DNA of 64,000 nucleotides from Artocarpus heterophyllus (lineage: Eukaryota > Streptophyta > Magnoliopsida > Rosales > Moraceae). The stretch spans positions 3,231,501-3,295,500 of the forward strand of contig CM046337.1 of NCBI GenBank assembly GCA_025403435.1. The letters are read 5' to 3'. Below, one piece after another: positions 12,034 to 22,105 of the stretch. Below the pieces are notes generated by a model that saw only the letters and a list, made by a program, of their open reading frames with translations, was not told where the DNA came from and searched no databases. How positions within the stretch are numbered: the first letter of the stretch is position 1; the number at the start of each line of letters is the position of its first letter. The position numbers and the translations under genes are program-made.

Positions 12034-13694
12034 CTAAATATCCTGAAATGATATGACACCCATACGAGCAGTGTGCTCATGAAACATTTTAGGTGGCAAT
12101 CCCTTAGTAAGCGGATCCGCAATCATGGAGTTTATGCCGATGTGCTCTATAGACAACTGTCCACTCTGAACTCTTTCTTTCACAACTAGGAACTTGATCT
12201 CTATATGCTTTGACTTCGTCGAGCTCCTGTTGTTGTTGGAATACAAAACTGCTGACTTATTGTCACAAAATATCTTGAGTGGTCTTTGAATACTGTCCAC
12301 TATACGCAGCCCCATGACAAAATTTCACAGTGATTAGATGCCTCATAACACGCTATGAACTCTGCCGCCATTGTAGAAGATGCTATAAGAGATTGTTTAG
12401 CTCTCTTCCAAGAGACAGCACCTCCAGCCAGAGGGTAGACATAGCCCGATGTAGATTTCATACTATCTTGGCATCCAGCAAAATCATAGTCAGTATACCC
12501 AATGATCTCAAGCTGTTCTGACCTCCGATACGTGAGCATGTAATCTTTTGTTCTCTGAAAATACCTCAAGACTCGTTTGGCTACTACCCAATGATCCTTT
12601 CCAGGATTGCTTAAGTACCTGCCCAACATCCCTGTAACGTACGCAATATCCAGACGCGTACAAACCTGAGCATACATTAGACTCCCTACTACTGACGCAT
12701 AAGGAATCTTCTGCATTTCCTTAACCTCAAAATCATTCTTAGGGCACTGATTGAGACTAAACTTGTCTCCCTTAGCCACAGGGGTATCACTTGGTTTACA
12801 ATCCTGCATGCCATATCTCTTAAGAATCTTTTCGATATAGCCCTTTTGTGATAATCCTAAAGTACCCCGAGAGCGATCCCGGTGTATTTGTATACCCAAC
12901 ACAAAAGAGGCGTCACCAAGATGCTTCATCTCAAATTTCTTTGATAGAAATCTCTTGGTTTCGTGCAACAAGCCTATATCGTTGCTGGCAAGCAAACTGT
13001 CATCGACATATAAAACCAGGAAAATATACTTACTCCCACTGAACTTGTGGTATATATAATCATCTACCAAATTCATCTCAAAACTGAACGAGATGATAAC
13101 CTGATGAAATTTGTAATACCATTGACGAGAAGCTTGCTTAAGTCCATAGATAGATTTCTTTAATTTGCAAACCATCTTCTTTGCATCTCCTGACACAAAG
13201 TTTTCCGGTTGCACCATATAGATTGTTTCATCAATGTCACCATTGAGAAACGCAGTCTTAACATCCATCTGATAAAGCTCAAGATCAAAATGTGCCACTA
13301 ATGCCATTATAATCCTAAAAGAGTCTTTCGGAGAAAAAGTCTCTTTATAATCAATGTCTTCTTTCTATGTAAAGCCTTTAGCGACAAGACGAGTCTTATA
13401 CCTCTCCACATTGCCTTTCGAATCCCTTTTGGTCTTAAATATCCATTTGCAACCAATGGGTTTCGTACCTTCAGGCAATGGGACAAGATCCCAAACGTCA
13501 TTGTATTTCATAGACTTTATCTTTTCATTCATGGCATCAATCCACTCTTGAGATCTAGAACTTTCCATGGCTTGACGGAAGTTGATTGGATCATCTTCCA
13601 CCATACCAATGTCATACTCATGTTCTTGGAGAAATTCAATGTAATCATCTAGCACCGCACTTCTCCTTTCTCTAGTGGATCTCTTTAATGGCAT
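12034..13694 (-). pseudogene. Copia reverse transcriptase and RNase H, broken
   Basis: From 13694 down the reading is the copia RT: WKWIF-type KWIFKTKRDSKG, MDVKTAFLNGD, then the catalytic LYVDDSLL. It is followed by RNase H with FCDNKSAV and KHIEIKF. A TAG replaces a sense codon just after AKGFT (near 13363), and a frameshift near 12315 separates the RT frame from the last RNase H segment (12034-12315). The protein cannot be made whole. Confidence 0.88.
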
Positions 13695-15465
13695 AGGTTC
13701 TTGAGGTGGTTGAGTTTGTTCTTCTGGAACAATTTATGGAATGGGAGGTTCTCTGACATTGTCTTGATTTGGGTCTGCTTCTTGAACGATGTCAGGAGTA
13801 GAAACCTGATCAATGTCAATAACAGCTGTGGGAATATCAACATATTCCTCTTCAAAGACAAAGTCCTTAACCATATCTCCCCCCGCAAACTCGACATCCT
13901 CAAAGAACCTGGCATTTCCTGTCTCAAATATCGATTTGGTCGTGGGATCATAAAACTTGTACCCCTGGATCTTTCAGAGTATCCAATAAAATAACAACTA
14001 ACCGTCCTTGAGTCCAGTTTCTTTTCATTAGGCCTATAAGGCCTTGCCTCAGCTGGACATCCCCAAACATGCAAATGCTTTAGACTAGGCTTCTTGCCCG
14101 TCCAAAGTTCGTAAGGGGTTTTGGCAGTTGCTTTAGTTGGAACCCTGTTAAGGATATACGCTGCAGTCTTAAGTGCTTCTCCCCAGAGTGATTCTGGTAA
14201 GGTAGAATGAGAAATCATACTCCTTACCATGTCCTTAAGCGTTCTGTTTCGTCTTTCAGCAACACCATTCATAGTGGGCGAACCCGGCATAGTGTACTGT
14301 AGGACGATACCGCTTTCCTCTAGGAACTTAGCAAACGGTCCCGGACGTTGTTCACCTGAACCGTCATATCTACCATAGTATTCACTACCACGGTCAGATC
14401 GACGCTTTTAATCCTTTTGCTGAGTTGATTTTCAACTTCAGCCTTATAATTTTTGAACACGTCCAGCGACTGTGACTTTTCATGAATGAGATATATGTAG
14501 CCATATCTGGAAAAATCGTCTATGAACGTTATAAAATATTGTTGACCATTCCAAGAAGCCGTAGGGAATGGCCCACAAATGTCTGTATGTATAAGTTCTA
14601 AGACGTCCAAAGTCCTATTGGCCTCAAATCTCCTTTTATTGGTTTGTTTCCCCTTAATACAATTAACACAAATATCAAAATCTGTAAAGTCTAAGGGGTC
14701 GAGAATTTCGTCTGACACAAGTCTCTCTATTCTCCTTCTGGAGATATGACCCAATCTCTTGTGCCATAACGCAGCTGAATTCTCATTGGTTAATTTTCTC
14801 TTTATACCTCGTGTACTTAATTGCAAGGATTCATTAAATGAAGCAATTCTATCAAGTAAATAAAGATTATCGTAACCTGATAAAGAACCAGAACCAACTA
14901 GTTTTGAATCATGAAACAAACTAAATTTTCCATTTCCAAATGAACAAGAATAACCAGATTTGTTCAAAGCTGAAATAGAAATCAAATTTCGTCTAAAAGA
15001 CGGTACAATAAATGTTTCATCAAGATCCAAATAAAATCCAGTCTTTAACAATAATCTAAATTTTTCTATTGCTTCAACTTCAACTTTCTTGCCATCGCCC
15101 ACGTAGATGTATCTTTCACCATCAGTTGGCTTTCGGCATCTCAGGCATCCCTGCATAGACACACTAATGTGAGTGGTTGCACCAGAATCCATCCACCAAG
15201 TGTGTTCAGGTACCGAAGTTAAATTAACCTCAGAACAAACCAAATTAAGAAGCATACCTTTTCTAGCACGCCAAGCGTGATAATTGGTGCAATGCTTCTT
15301 CTTATGTCCTGCAGCTCCACAAAAGAAACAACCCGTACCTTCTGGATCAACCGGTCTCTTTTGTTGCTTCTTTTGAGGTGCTGTAACTGCAGCTTCCTTA
15401 TCCTTCTTCCTTTTCTTCCCTTTGTCCTTGGAAGTATTAGCCAAGTGAGCACTTTTTGTCTTTTC
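13685..15465 (-). pseudogene. Copia zinc knuckle, protease and integrase, broken
   Basis: From 15444 the frame gives the CCHC knuckle CFFCGAAGHKKKHC, the protease motif MDSGATTHIS, the GAG-pre-integrase region (LWHKRLGHISRRR with CVNCIKGK) and the start of the integrase core. A frameshift near 14395 destroys the second Asp region. A different frame (14290-13685) resumes with [12 protein letters not shown], which holds the catalytic Glu, and is itself lost near 13945. Confidence 0.85.
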
Positions 15466-16080
15466 TTACTTCAACCTTTCCTCTTCTTGCACACAATGTG
15501 AGATGAGCTCATTAAGAGACCAAGTCTCCTTTTGGCAGTTGTAGCTCATCTTAAACTGACTGAAATGTGCAGGAAGAGATATAAGAACCAAATGCACTAG
15601 CAATTCCTCAGAAAGGTCAAGCTTAAGTGCTCTTAATTTTGAAGCAAGATGAGACATCTCCATGATGTACTCCTTAATGTTCCCCTTACTTTTGTATCTC
15701 ATTGAGATAAGGTTTGCCAAAAGTGTACTTGTTTCAGCCTTTTCATTTTTGGCAAATCTCTTCTCAATGTCCTTAAGGAACTCTTTGGCTGTCTTTATCG
15801 TTTCCGATATAGTGCCCCTGAATGCTTCTGGAATGGCCTTCTTCATGATCATTAAACACATGCGATTTGACTTCTCTCACCTTTCCATGTCCTTCTTTTG
15901 ATCAGATGAACTTTTATCTGTAATAGGTGCGGGAGAAGGAACCCTTAACGCAAGGTCGAGATCCATGACTCCGAGAACTATTAGGAGGTTCTCTTGCCAT
16001 GATTTGAAGTTGCTACCATTCAGCATAGGAATTGAATTGATGTTGGTAGTGATATTAGAGGCAGAACTAGTAGCTGAATC
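15466..16080 (-). pseudogene. Copia Gag, broken by nonsense codons
   Basis: The minus strand reads a UBN2/copia-type Gag: MLNGSNFKSWQENLLIVLG, then KKAIPEAFRGTI and YIMEMSHLASKLRALKLDLS. TGA (15879-15877) replaces the Trp expected after KDMER. TAA (15468-15466) replaces a codon between EERLK and EKTKSAHLA. Both look like C-to-T or G-to-A changes. No convincing ATG was found upstream of 16080. Confidence 0.8.
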
Positions 16081-16579
16081 CAGAGAACAAAATAAACAAA
16101 ATCAAAAAACAAGCTCACATAAGAATCCATAATTAACAATAATAAATTCAAATAAAGGTAAACCTATCTCAAGATATCGGGTATTCCATTAATATTAAGT
16201 CTTTGGACAGAAATATTAACTTGTAAGTGATATCTTGATGTAGTAATCAAACACTGACAATAAGAACATGTCAAACAATAAGTCTTCCTTTGGGCCGATT
16301 TATTGTTTACATGTAAAACCGAATAATCATCACGTGTTTATCACCACAGGTGTACATGCAATTCTGTCAAATATTGCCTTCCTTTGGGCCGGTCAATATT
16401 CACACAAGTTACATAAACACAACTTTTTATATTTCAAAAAAAATTAATTTTCACAAGAGAGGTTACTTTGGTGACATGTTGCTTCAATTAATTCATCTCA
16501 AAATATATACAAAATACCAATATTTGAATTTAAAATTGTACCAAAATTGACCAAAATTAAAAATAATAAAAAAAAAATT

Positions 16580-17240
16580 TGGTCAATGTCAACATTGACA
16601 AGGTCGGGGCTGGACCGGGTCTGGAGAACCCTACCCGGATCCTAAACCAGCCCCCTTTATTTCCTTTCTCTTCTTCTTTTTTTTTTTTTTTTTTTTTTCC
16701 GGATCACCCAGGGGTTCAGGGGTTGAACCCCTGGGGACTTACTGGTCACGGGCCCAGCCCGTGTATGAGTTTCCAGTCACGGGCCCGGCCCGTGTATCTC
16801 CCTTCCTCTTTTTTTTTTTTTTTTGGGTAACCCAGGGGTTTGAATCCCTGGGTTGGAACGGATTACGGGCCCAATCGAGCCCGTGTAACTCAGGTCTGGG
16901 TTGAACCCCGATTAACCCTAGGGGTCTTTCGACCCCTGGGTGAGAGGACGGGCAGCCTAACGGCTGCCGCCCTTTTGCTGCGGCCAGACGGCCGCGCCCA
17001 GACACGGCCGACGCCGGCAGTGGTGGAGCCAGCCGCCGGCGAAAGCTCCTCTCTTTTTTTTTTTTTTTTGGTTTCCTCACGCGGCAGCCTCTGTGGCCGC
17101 CGCTTTCTTGCTTCGCCGCGGTCAGAGGCCGCGGCGCTGTCTTTCCGGCGCAGCCTCACAGCTGCGCACAGAGTCCCTCTCCGACGACGGTAATGATGCC
17201 GCCGGTTCCCTTATTCCCAAACCAGGAGACCCAAAAAAAA
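16580..17240 (-). repeat. GC-rich, homopolymer-punctuated leader of the copia element
   Basis: This stretch between the 5' LTR and gag is far more GC-rich than its surroundings and is punctuated by runs of T at 16680, 16810 and 17055. Related phrases recur: cccaggggttcaggggttga near 16709, cccaggggtttgaatccctg near 16831, and two copies of cacgggccc-gcccgtgtat near 16747 and 16778. Several form short palindromes. The open frames here are low-complexity Arg/Ala/Pro readings with no known domain, and I do not call them genes. Confidence 0.6.
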
Positions 17241-17248
17241 AAAATTTC

Positions 17249-17249
17249 C

Positions 17250-17277
<28 letters not shown>
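17249..17277. repeat. (TA)n microsatellite
   Basis: A clean dinucleotide run inside the copia leader, following a run of A. Confidence 0.9.
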
Positions 17278-17282
<5 letters not shown>

Positions 17283-17602
17283 CATATATACAAGCAAAAC
17301 GTTAATAACGTTTTTAAAATTTTTTTTTCTTTTCTCGTCTGATCTCGACAGCAGTGATGGAAAACGATTGAAAGCAATCAATAGCAGAACAATTAATTGA
17401 TCGCACTTTTCTTTTCGGCAAGCGTGTCGTATAAACGCATAAAAGAACCGAATTGTATTCAACCAAAAATTTAAACAATTGTTCTCCAATTTAACAATTT
17501 TATAGAACCATAAATTATTAAATTTGAGAATTTTTAATGAGAATCACACATAAAAATTATTGATTCTTAATGATTCAACATGAAGAGGCTCTAGATACCA
17601 CT

Positions 17603-18065
17603 TGTTAGAATAAAATTGTGATGAAAACCATCATCATCCAGGATCGTTCATGTCAAATCATCAAGAATATTAATAAGTTGCGGAAGCTAACCTGAATCCA
17701 TAGATTGAATGTGATTCTTGAGTCTTTTGGTTGAGGATCTTCCAAGTCTGGTACGTAAATCCTCCCTATCAGAAGCTCTGTAATCTCTCTGTAGATGGGT
17801 AACAGAAAAATAATGTATGTACTGACTTGGGGACCACAACCCCTTTATATAATTGCTAAACCCTAGCAATTATCCTTAATTACCAATTTAGCCCATCATA
17901 AAATTAGTAATTATATTTTGATCTCTACACATAGGAGGCCCACACTTAATGATGCTTTAAAAGTCTAAAACCCAAATTGATCACTTTAATTGGGCTAACC
18001 TTATCGACAGCCTTGAATACACATTTATTTAATATATTGGCCCATAATTGGATTTTGATCCAACA
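17603..18065 (-). repeat. 5' LTR of the copia element (right copy)
   Basis: It is 463 bp long. Its inner side is followed on the minus strand by the primer site TGGTATCTAGAGCC (17600-17587), a one-base-gained version of the tRNA-Met-type site. Confidence 0.9.
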
Positions 18066-18231
18066 CACCAAACTGGTTGTCACTCAAGCAGCCATTGATA
18101 TCATCAGAATGATCAAAATTAACAAGTGGGTTAACTTCATTCTCGCCACGAATTAGGTTCACAAACTGATCCATATTGTCATTGCTGCCATCAAAGAAAT
18201 CTAGTAGCTCCAAGCCATTGACATTGTCCAT
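18066..18231 (-). pseudogene. FIT: FIT remnant: N-terminal part of exon 1
   Basis: The ATG is at 18231 and about 55 codons read cleanly to the copia insertion. The protein starts MDNVNGLELLDFF and contains DQFVNLIRGE, which corresponds to DQFINLIRGD in Arabidopsis FIT (from memory). It ends at NQFG, where the CACCA target duplication (18066-18070) meets the 5' LTR of the minus-strand copia element. Confidence 0.85.
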
Positions 18232-18513
18232 AATTGTCAGTTGTTATATAGCTAGATTAAGGTATTGATAGTAATTATAATATATACGGTTTGTTAGTGT
18301 ATTAAACATAGATTAAAATAGATGGTATAATAAGTATTTTGTTTGCTTAGACGTAATTCAAGGTATCCATTAATTTTATGACATTTAACTTGGACCATGA
18401 AAACTACACTTCTACTCGTCGCCACAAGCTTTCTTACGTATTTGTCCATGTATTTTATTATTTTATTATTTCCTTCTCCAGTTTTTTAGGAGAAGAAGGT
18501 GATATATAGGAGT

Positions 18514-18722
18514 GAGAAAAAGGAAAGAAGTTAGGCTTAAATTATTATCTTTCTTTAATTTTTACATACATCATATCATATTGGAAAAAGAGTAGAAATG
18601 AACCTGCACTGCTTCTAACTTCCCCACAATTAAGTTGCTCCAAATTATTAATAATATAATTGGCACCTTGTTGAACTAGTTCTTGATTGGGATAATAAGA
18701 TAATTATATATGCAATAATATT
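18514..18722. repeat. Upstream duplication, copy A (proximal to the FIT start)
   Basis: About 210 bp, from gagaaaaaggaaagaagtta to gcaataatattaatttg, is closely matched by 19210-19435. Shared phrases include aggcttaaattatt, gaaatgaacct-cactgctt, taatataattggca and cttgttga-ctagttctt. It lies 280-490 bp upstream of the FIT remnant ATG. Confidence 0.75.
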
Positions 18723-19209
18723 AATTTGGATTAATTACAAAAATTCCCCCTCATGCTATAACCCTTATAATACTATGCCCTTGAATTTTAAAAAGTAAAA
18801 TTTGTTCCCCATGAGATTCAAAATGTAATATTTATTCCTCTGATCTATGAAATATTAACAAAAAGCTCCTTGAATTATGATTTTGTGTGCAACTAACATA
18901 ATATTAACACAAATAGCATAATTATTGAACAGTTTATTTAACCATTAGACCGTTAGCTTATTATGGTGCAATCACATGAAAGTAAAGAAAGAGGTTATTT
19001 GTTTAAAAAAAATTTAAGGTTTTTTTTATTTATATTTTTAACAGTTAAAATTTTTAAATTGCGTCAACTTTTTAAATTTAGATTAGCTTTAGACATAATA
19101 GAGTATCAAAATACTCATAAATATATGTTCCAAAACTTAATTATATACTATGTTTTATTAAAAGTTCTAGCAAAAAAGATTTCTTTAATTTTTTAATATT
19201 TCATAATTC
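18723..19209. repeat. Repeat-like spacer between the duplicated upstream copies
   Basis: It begins with ttaattacaaaaattccccc, a phrase typical of a widespread low-copy plant repeat type, and contains several poly(T/A)-rich lines. No gene was seen. It may be an insertion or simply the older spacer between the two copies. Confidence 0.35.
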
Positions 19210-19435
19210 GAGAAAGTGGAGAGTAGAATTAAGGCTTAAATTATTGCCCTTCTTTTATTTATATCATATCACATTGGAAAAGGAGAATAGAAATGAACCT
19301 CCACTGCTTCTACCTTCCCCAGCTTCATATTGATTAAAATCAATTCCAAATTATGAATAATATAATTGGCAACTTGTTGAGCTAGTTCTTAATTGCGTTA
19401 AGATAATTATATGCAATAATAGTAAATTTGACACA
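19210..19435. repeat. Upstream duplication, copy B (distal)
   Basis: The counterpart of 18514-18722. It has a 16-bp extra stretch (near tattgattaaaatcaa) and scattered substitutions, so the duplication is not recent. Confidence 0.75.
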
Positions 19436-19932
19436 ATAATCAAGAGCTACAATAGCCTCTCTTCTAAAGGGATTGTGTTATATGTATCCTTATTGTATTG
19501 AGGAACTGATTAATAATCTCTAATATAAATACCATTTAGGAGTATATACCTCTATGGAAGTGTTTATTCATATGGACTCAAATTGCATGAACTTTTTCGA
19601 AATTTTATGATAAATCTTCGTTGTTTTTAAGCAATTAAGCTTTAGTACTTTTCTGGTTTCTAGATGTATCCTTTTCAATGAAAGAGGACCCTCGTCTAAT
19701 TAAAAAGAAAAAAGAAAAAAGAAAGGGGACCTTGAATAAATGTTTTGGTCAGACAAAAATAGTTGTCAGGAGCATGCACTGCCAGCTTTGGTGATAATGA
19801 AGTCCACGTATCTAATAATTGGAGTAGGTCAACCTGAACCTTCCTAACTACTAAAGTAAGTAATTAATTAACAAATTGTATATATATGTAGCAAGGATTG
19901 TTAGATAATTAGAAATGATGAGCCATTAATAT

Positions 19933-20330
19933 CACTACAAGAATTCTGACATTCTATTATCAACCTTTCCACGACAAAAAAAAAAAAAAAAATTACTTAC
20001 AAAAAGTAGTTTGTCGTGACCAAATTTTGGTCACTGATCAAACATATAAATCAGCTAGCAAAAAAATTTTGGTCACTAAAAACTTAGCGGGCAACCAAAA
20101 TTTGTTGGTGCCAAGTATATTTGATGAACAGATTAAATTTGGTTGCAGATAGTGGACTTTCCATGACCAAATTTTGACCAAGGAAAAAAGTTTTCTGCGA
20201 CCGAAACTTATTTGCTCACTCAAAAAAGGCGCGAAAAATTTTTCATGCCACACCAAGATTTCAACAATTCATGACTAAATACTTGGTTGCGAATTCCAAC
20301 GTTTTATGATCAAAATGTTTTTTTTTTTTT
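19933..20330 (+). mobile_element. CACTA-type transposon end, probably truncated
   Basis: CACTACAAGAA at 19933 is the classic terminal sequence of plant CACTA (En/Spm) elements. The next 350 bp carry repeated subterminal words in both orientations (ccaaattttggtcac, ttttggtcactaaa, ccaaaatttgttgg, gaccaaattttgacc). I did not find the matching TTCTTGTAGTG end, so this is a fragment or a very decayed element. Confidence 0.5.
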
Positions 20331-21114
20331 TTCCCCAGTCTACTCGTTGAAAAAATAAAAGCAAGTCTCAAAGTCCTTGTGGCTTGAGGAATAGAAATCC
20401 ACCGGAAAAGATCAAGATTTATGGCTATTTAAGATGAAAAGACGGAGAATATAAATATTACTTGAAAGGGGCTGGTTTTGTTTATTACACTTTATTCACT
20501 ACATTAATGGTCTTTTTTTCAGATCTATTAAAGATCATTAACGACCATATTAATCAAGTGTTGGTAAAAAAAAAAAAGTGTACTCTTATATTTGCCACAA
20601 TGGGGTGAATAAAATCTGGTAAATAACAAGGTGGTTCCTTTAATATTTCTCAGCAGCAGTATACTTAGGATTAATATTAATCAAGTATTGAAGCAAACTG
20701 ATTAATTGTACGTACTTTCATGCATCTAAAAAAATCACCACTATCATGTATATATGTACTTTCATTGGTCCATTACATGCAGGGTAAGTACTCGTATATG
20801 TACCCTATTCTTGCTTTTTAGATCAAAAAAATTGAAGAAATATAAAATATAAATATCTAAGTGCTTAAGTTTTCGAATTTGGGAACTGAATTGCAAATTA
20901 ATTTGCAGAGATAGAAATGCTACTTACTATAAGTCTCCATGCCATAAGAGATAAGAGTTCAAGTTCAAAAAAAAAAAAAAAAAAAAGGCATAGTGACAAG
21001 ACTAACTGAACAACTAGGATATTCTTTGGAATTTTGACTTAAGGATGTTGGAAAAATGGTAATTAGGTGAGTGAGAAATTGATAATCAAAGTGTGCCCAT
21101 TAACATTTGCATTT

Positions 21115-22105
21115 TGTTGGAATAAGCCTAAAAATAGAGTCTCATATTAATTAGGCATTAAAGCTTGACATGGTTTTTAAGAGGTTGTATTTTTATGCTT
21201 GAGTACGATGTTATACCTAAGAGGATCTCTTACGCGCAAAGGAGAGGGGTGTGCAAATCACGACCCTAGTGGGTTAAGGGCCCAATGTGCACCCACAATG
21301 TGGGCAACTCGAATGCCTGGTTCATTGAACTTGCTTTGCATGGGCTACGTTTTGCAAAATTTTTTATTGCTTCCAACAATAGTAAATCCAAAATTAATCG
21401 GAATTTTTTACTATTGATAGGCTTAATGACCTGCTCATAATGCTGCAGTTATGTAGGTGGTTAATGGAGGTTAATGGCATTAGAATTAAACCTCATAATA
21501 CCAGCTCATAAATCACCCGAATTTTTTACTGTTGATAGGCTTAATGACCTGCCCATAAAGCTGAAGTTATGCAGGTGGTTAATGGATATTAATGGAATTA
21601 GAATTAAACCTCATAATACCAGCTCATAAATCCAAAATTAAACCATAGTGGTGTAGCCCCTATATAAAGAGCCATTTTCTTCTTGTTTTACACGCGAAAA
21701 TTCACACACGATTGTGCAAGGCCTTTCTCCTGTTTACAAGTCCTGTTGTTATTTTTCCTTTTTTTTGGTTCCGTCGTTGTACTTTTTGGTGATAAAGGAA
21801 GAAACATTTCAAGTATGTTGGAGATGGAATCTAATAGTGCTTAAGATTACGTTGTTAGTTGTTGTATCTTGAAAAATAGGCATCCATCAAATCCTCGTAT
21901 ACAACCGGAGAGGACGAATATGTTTTAAAGAAAATGTGACTTACACGTGCTTCGACCGCTTTTTGTTCAATTTCTGCTTTGATTTAGTTGAAGTTGAAGG
22001 TTTTATTATACTTGTTTCCTGATTTTTCATTTTTACAATGGTAACCTATTCGTTTTATACATATTACTTGTAATATATTGCTAACAAAGAAGAGTATCTA
22101 CAACA
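21115..22105 (+). mobile_element. Probable solo or orphan LTR with internal promoter
   Basis: The block starts TGTTGG and ends TACAACA, an LTR-like inverted end pair. It carries a tandem duplication in the presumed U3 and a TATA-like ctatataaagagcc at about 21660, followed by a pyrimidine-rich leader. The flanking five bases do not match (CATTT versus TATTA), so a target duplication is not shown. Confidence 0.4.
21401..21632. repeat. Tandem repeat, two copies of a 118-bp unit
   Basis: Both copies start gaattttttact-ttgatagg (21401 and 21519) and run through ggcttaatgacctgc and ttagaattaaacctcataat to ccagctcataaatc. They differ by a few substitutions and small indels. They lie 30-260 bp upstream of the TATA-like box near 21660. 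Confidence 0.8.

Larger units (their letters stand above)
11143..18065 (-). mobile_element. Degenerate full-length Ty1/copia LTR retrotransposon
   Basis: LTRs at 11143-11604 and 17603-18065 start TGTTAGAATAAAA and end GATCCAACA. Target CACCA is duplicated at 11138-11142 and 18066-18070. The domain order on the minus strand is Gag, zinc knuckle, protease, integrase, RT, RNase H, which is the copia order. The LTRs differ at roughly 18 places by eye, so this insertion is clearly older than the gypsy one. The coding region has three in-frame stops and several frameshifts, so it cannot move on its own. It interrupts FIT exon 1 in the same orientation as the gene. Confidence 0.93.
1721..18231 (-). 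pseudogene. FIT: FIT/FER-type iron-deficiency bHLH gene, broken by two LTR retrotransposons
   Basis: In plants with strategy I iron uptake, FIT is the root bHLH factor that, with subgroup Ib bHLH partners, activates FRO2 and IRT1. The remains read on the minus strand: an N-terminal piece (18231-18066), a middle piece (11142-11010), the basic region plus helix 1 (2170-1963), and helix 2 (1786-1721). The N-terminus carries the FIT-like DQFVNLIRGE stretch. The basic region RSRTLISERRRRGRMKEKLY and the following NITK match FIT, and the next exon gives DEASIVGDAVRYVQELQ. A gypsy element (target GATCT) and a copia element (target CACCA) split the first exon. Ignoring the elements, the middle piece is also out of frame with the N-terminal piece. 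C-terminal exons were not found. A functional paralog elsewhere is possible. The identification is supported by the neighbouring SOSEKI and DUF1635 genes. Confidence 0.88.

Noticed and set aside
16739..17193. Several overlapping frames of 90-117 codons on both strands
   Set aside because: They fall in the GC-rich copia leader and read as Arg/Pro/Ala low-complexity sequence, openness expected from base composition.
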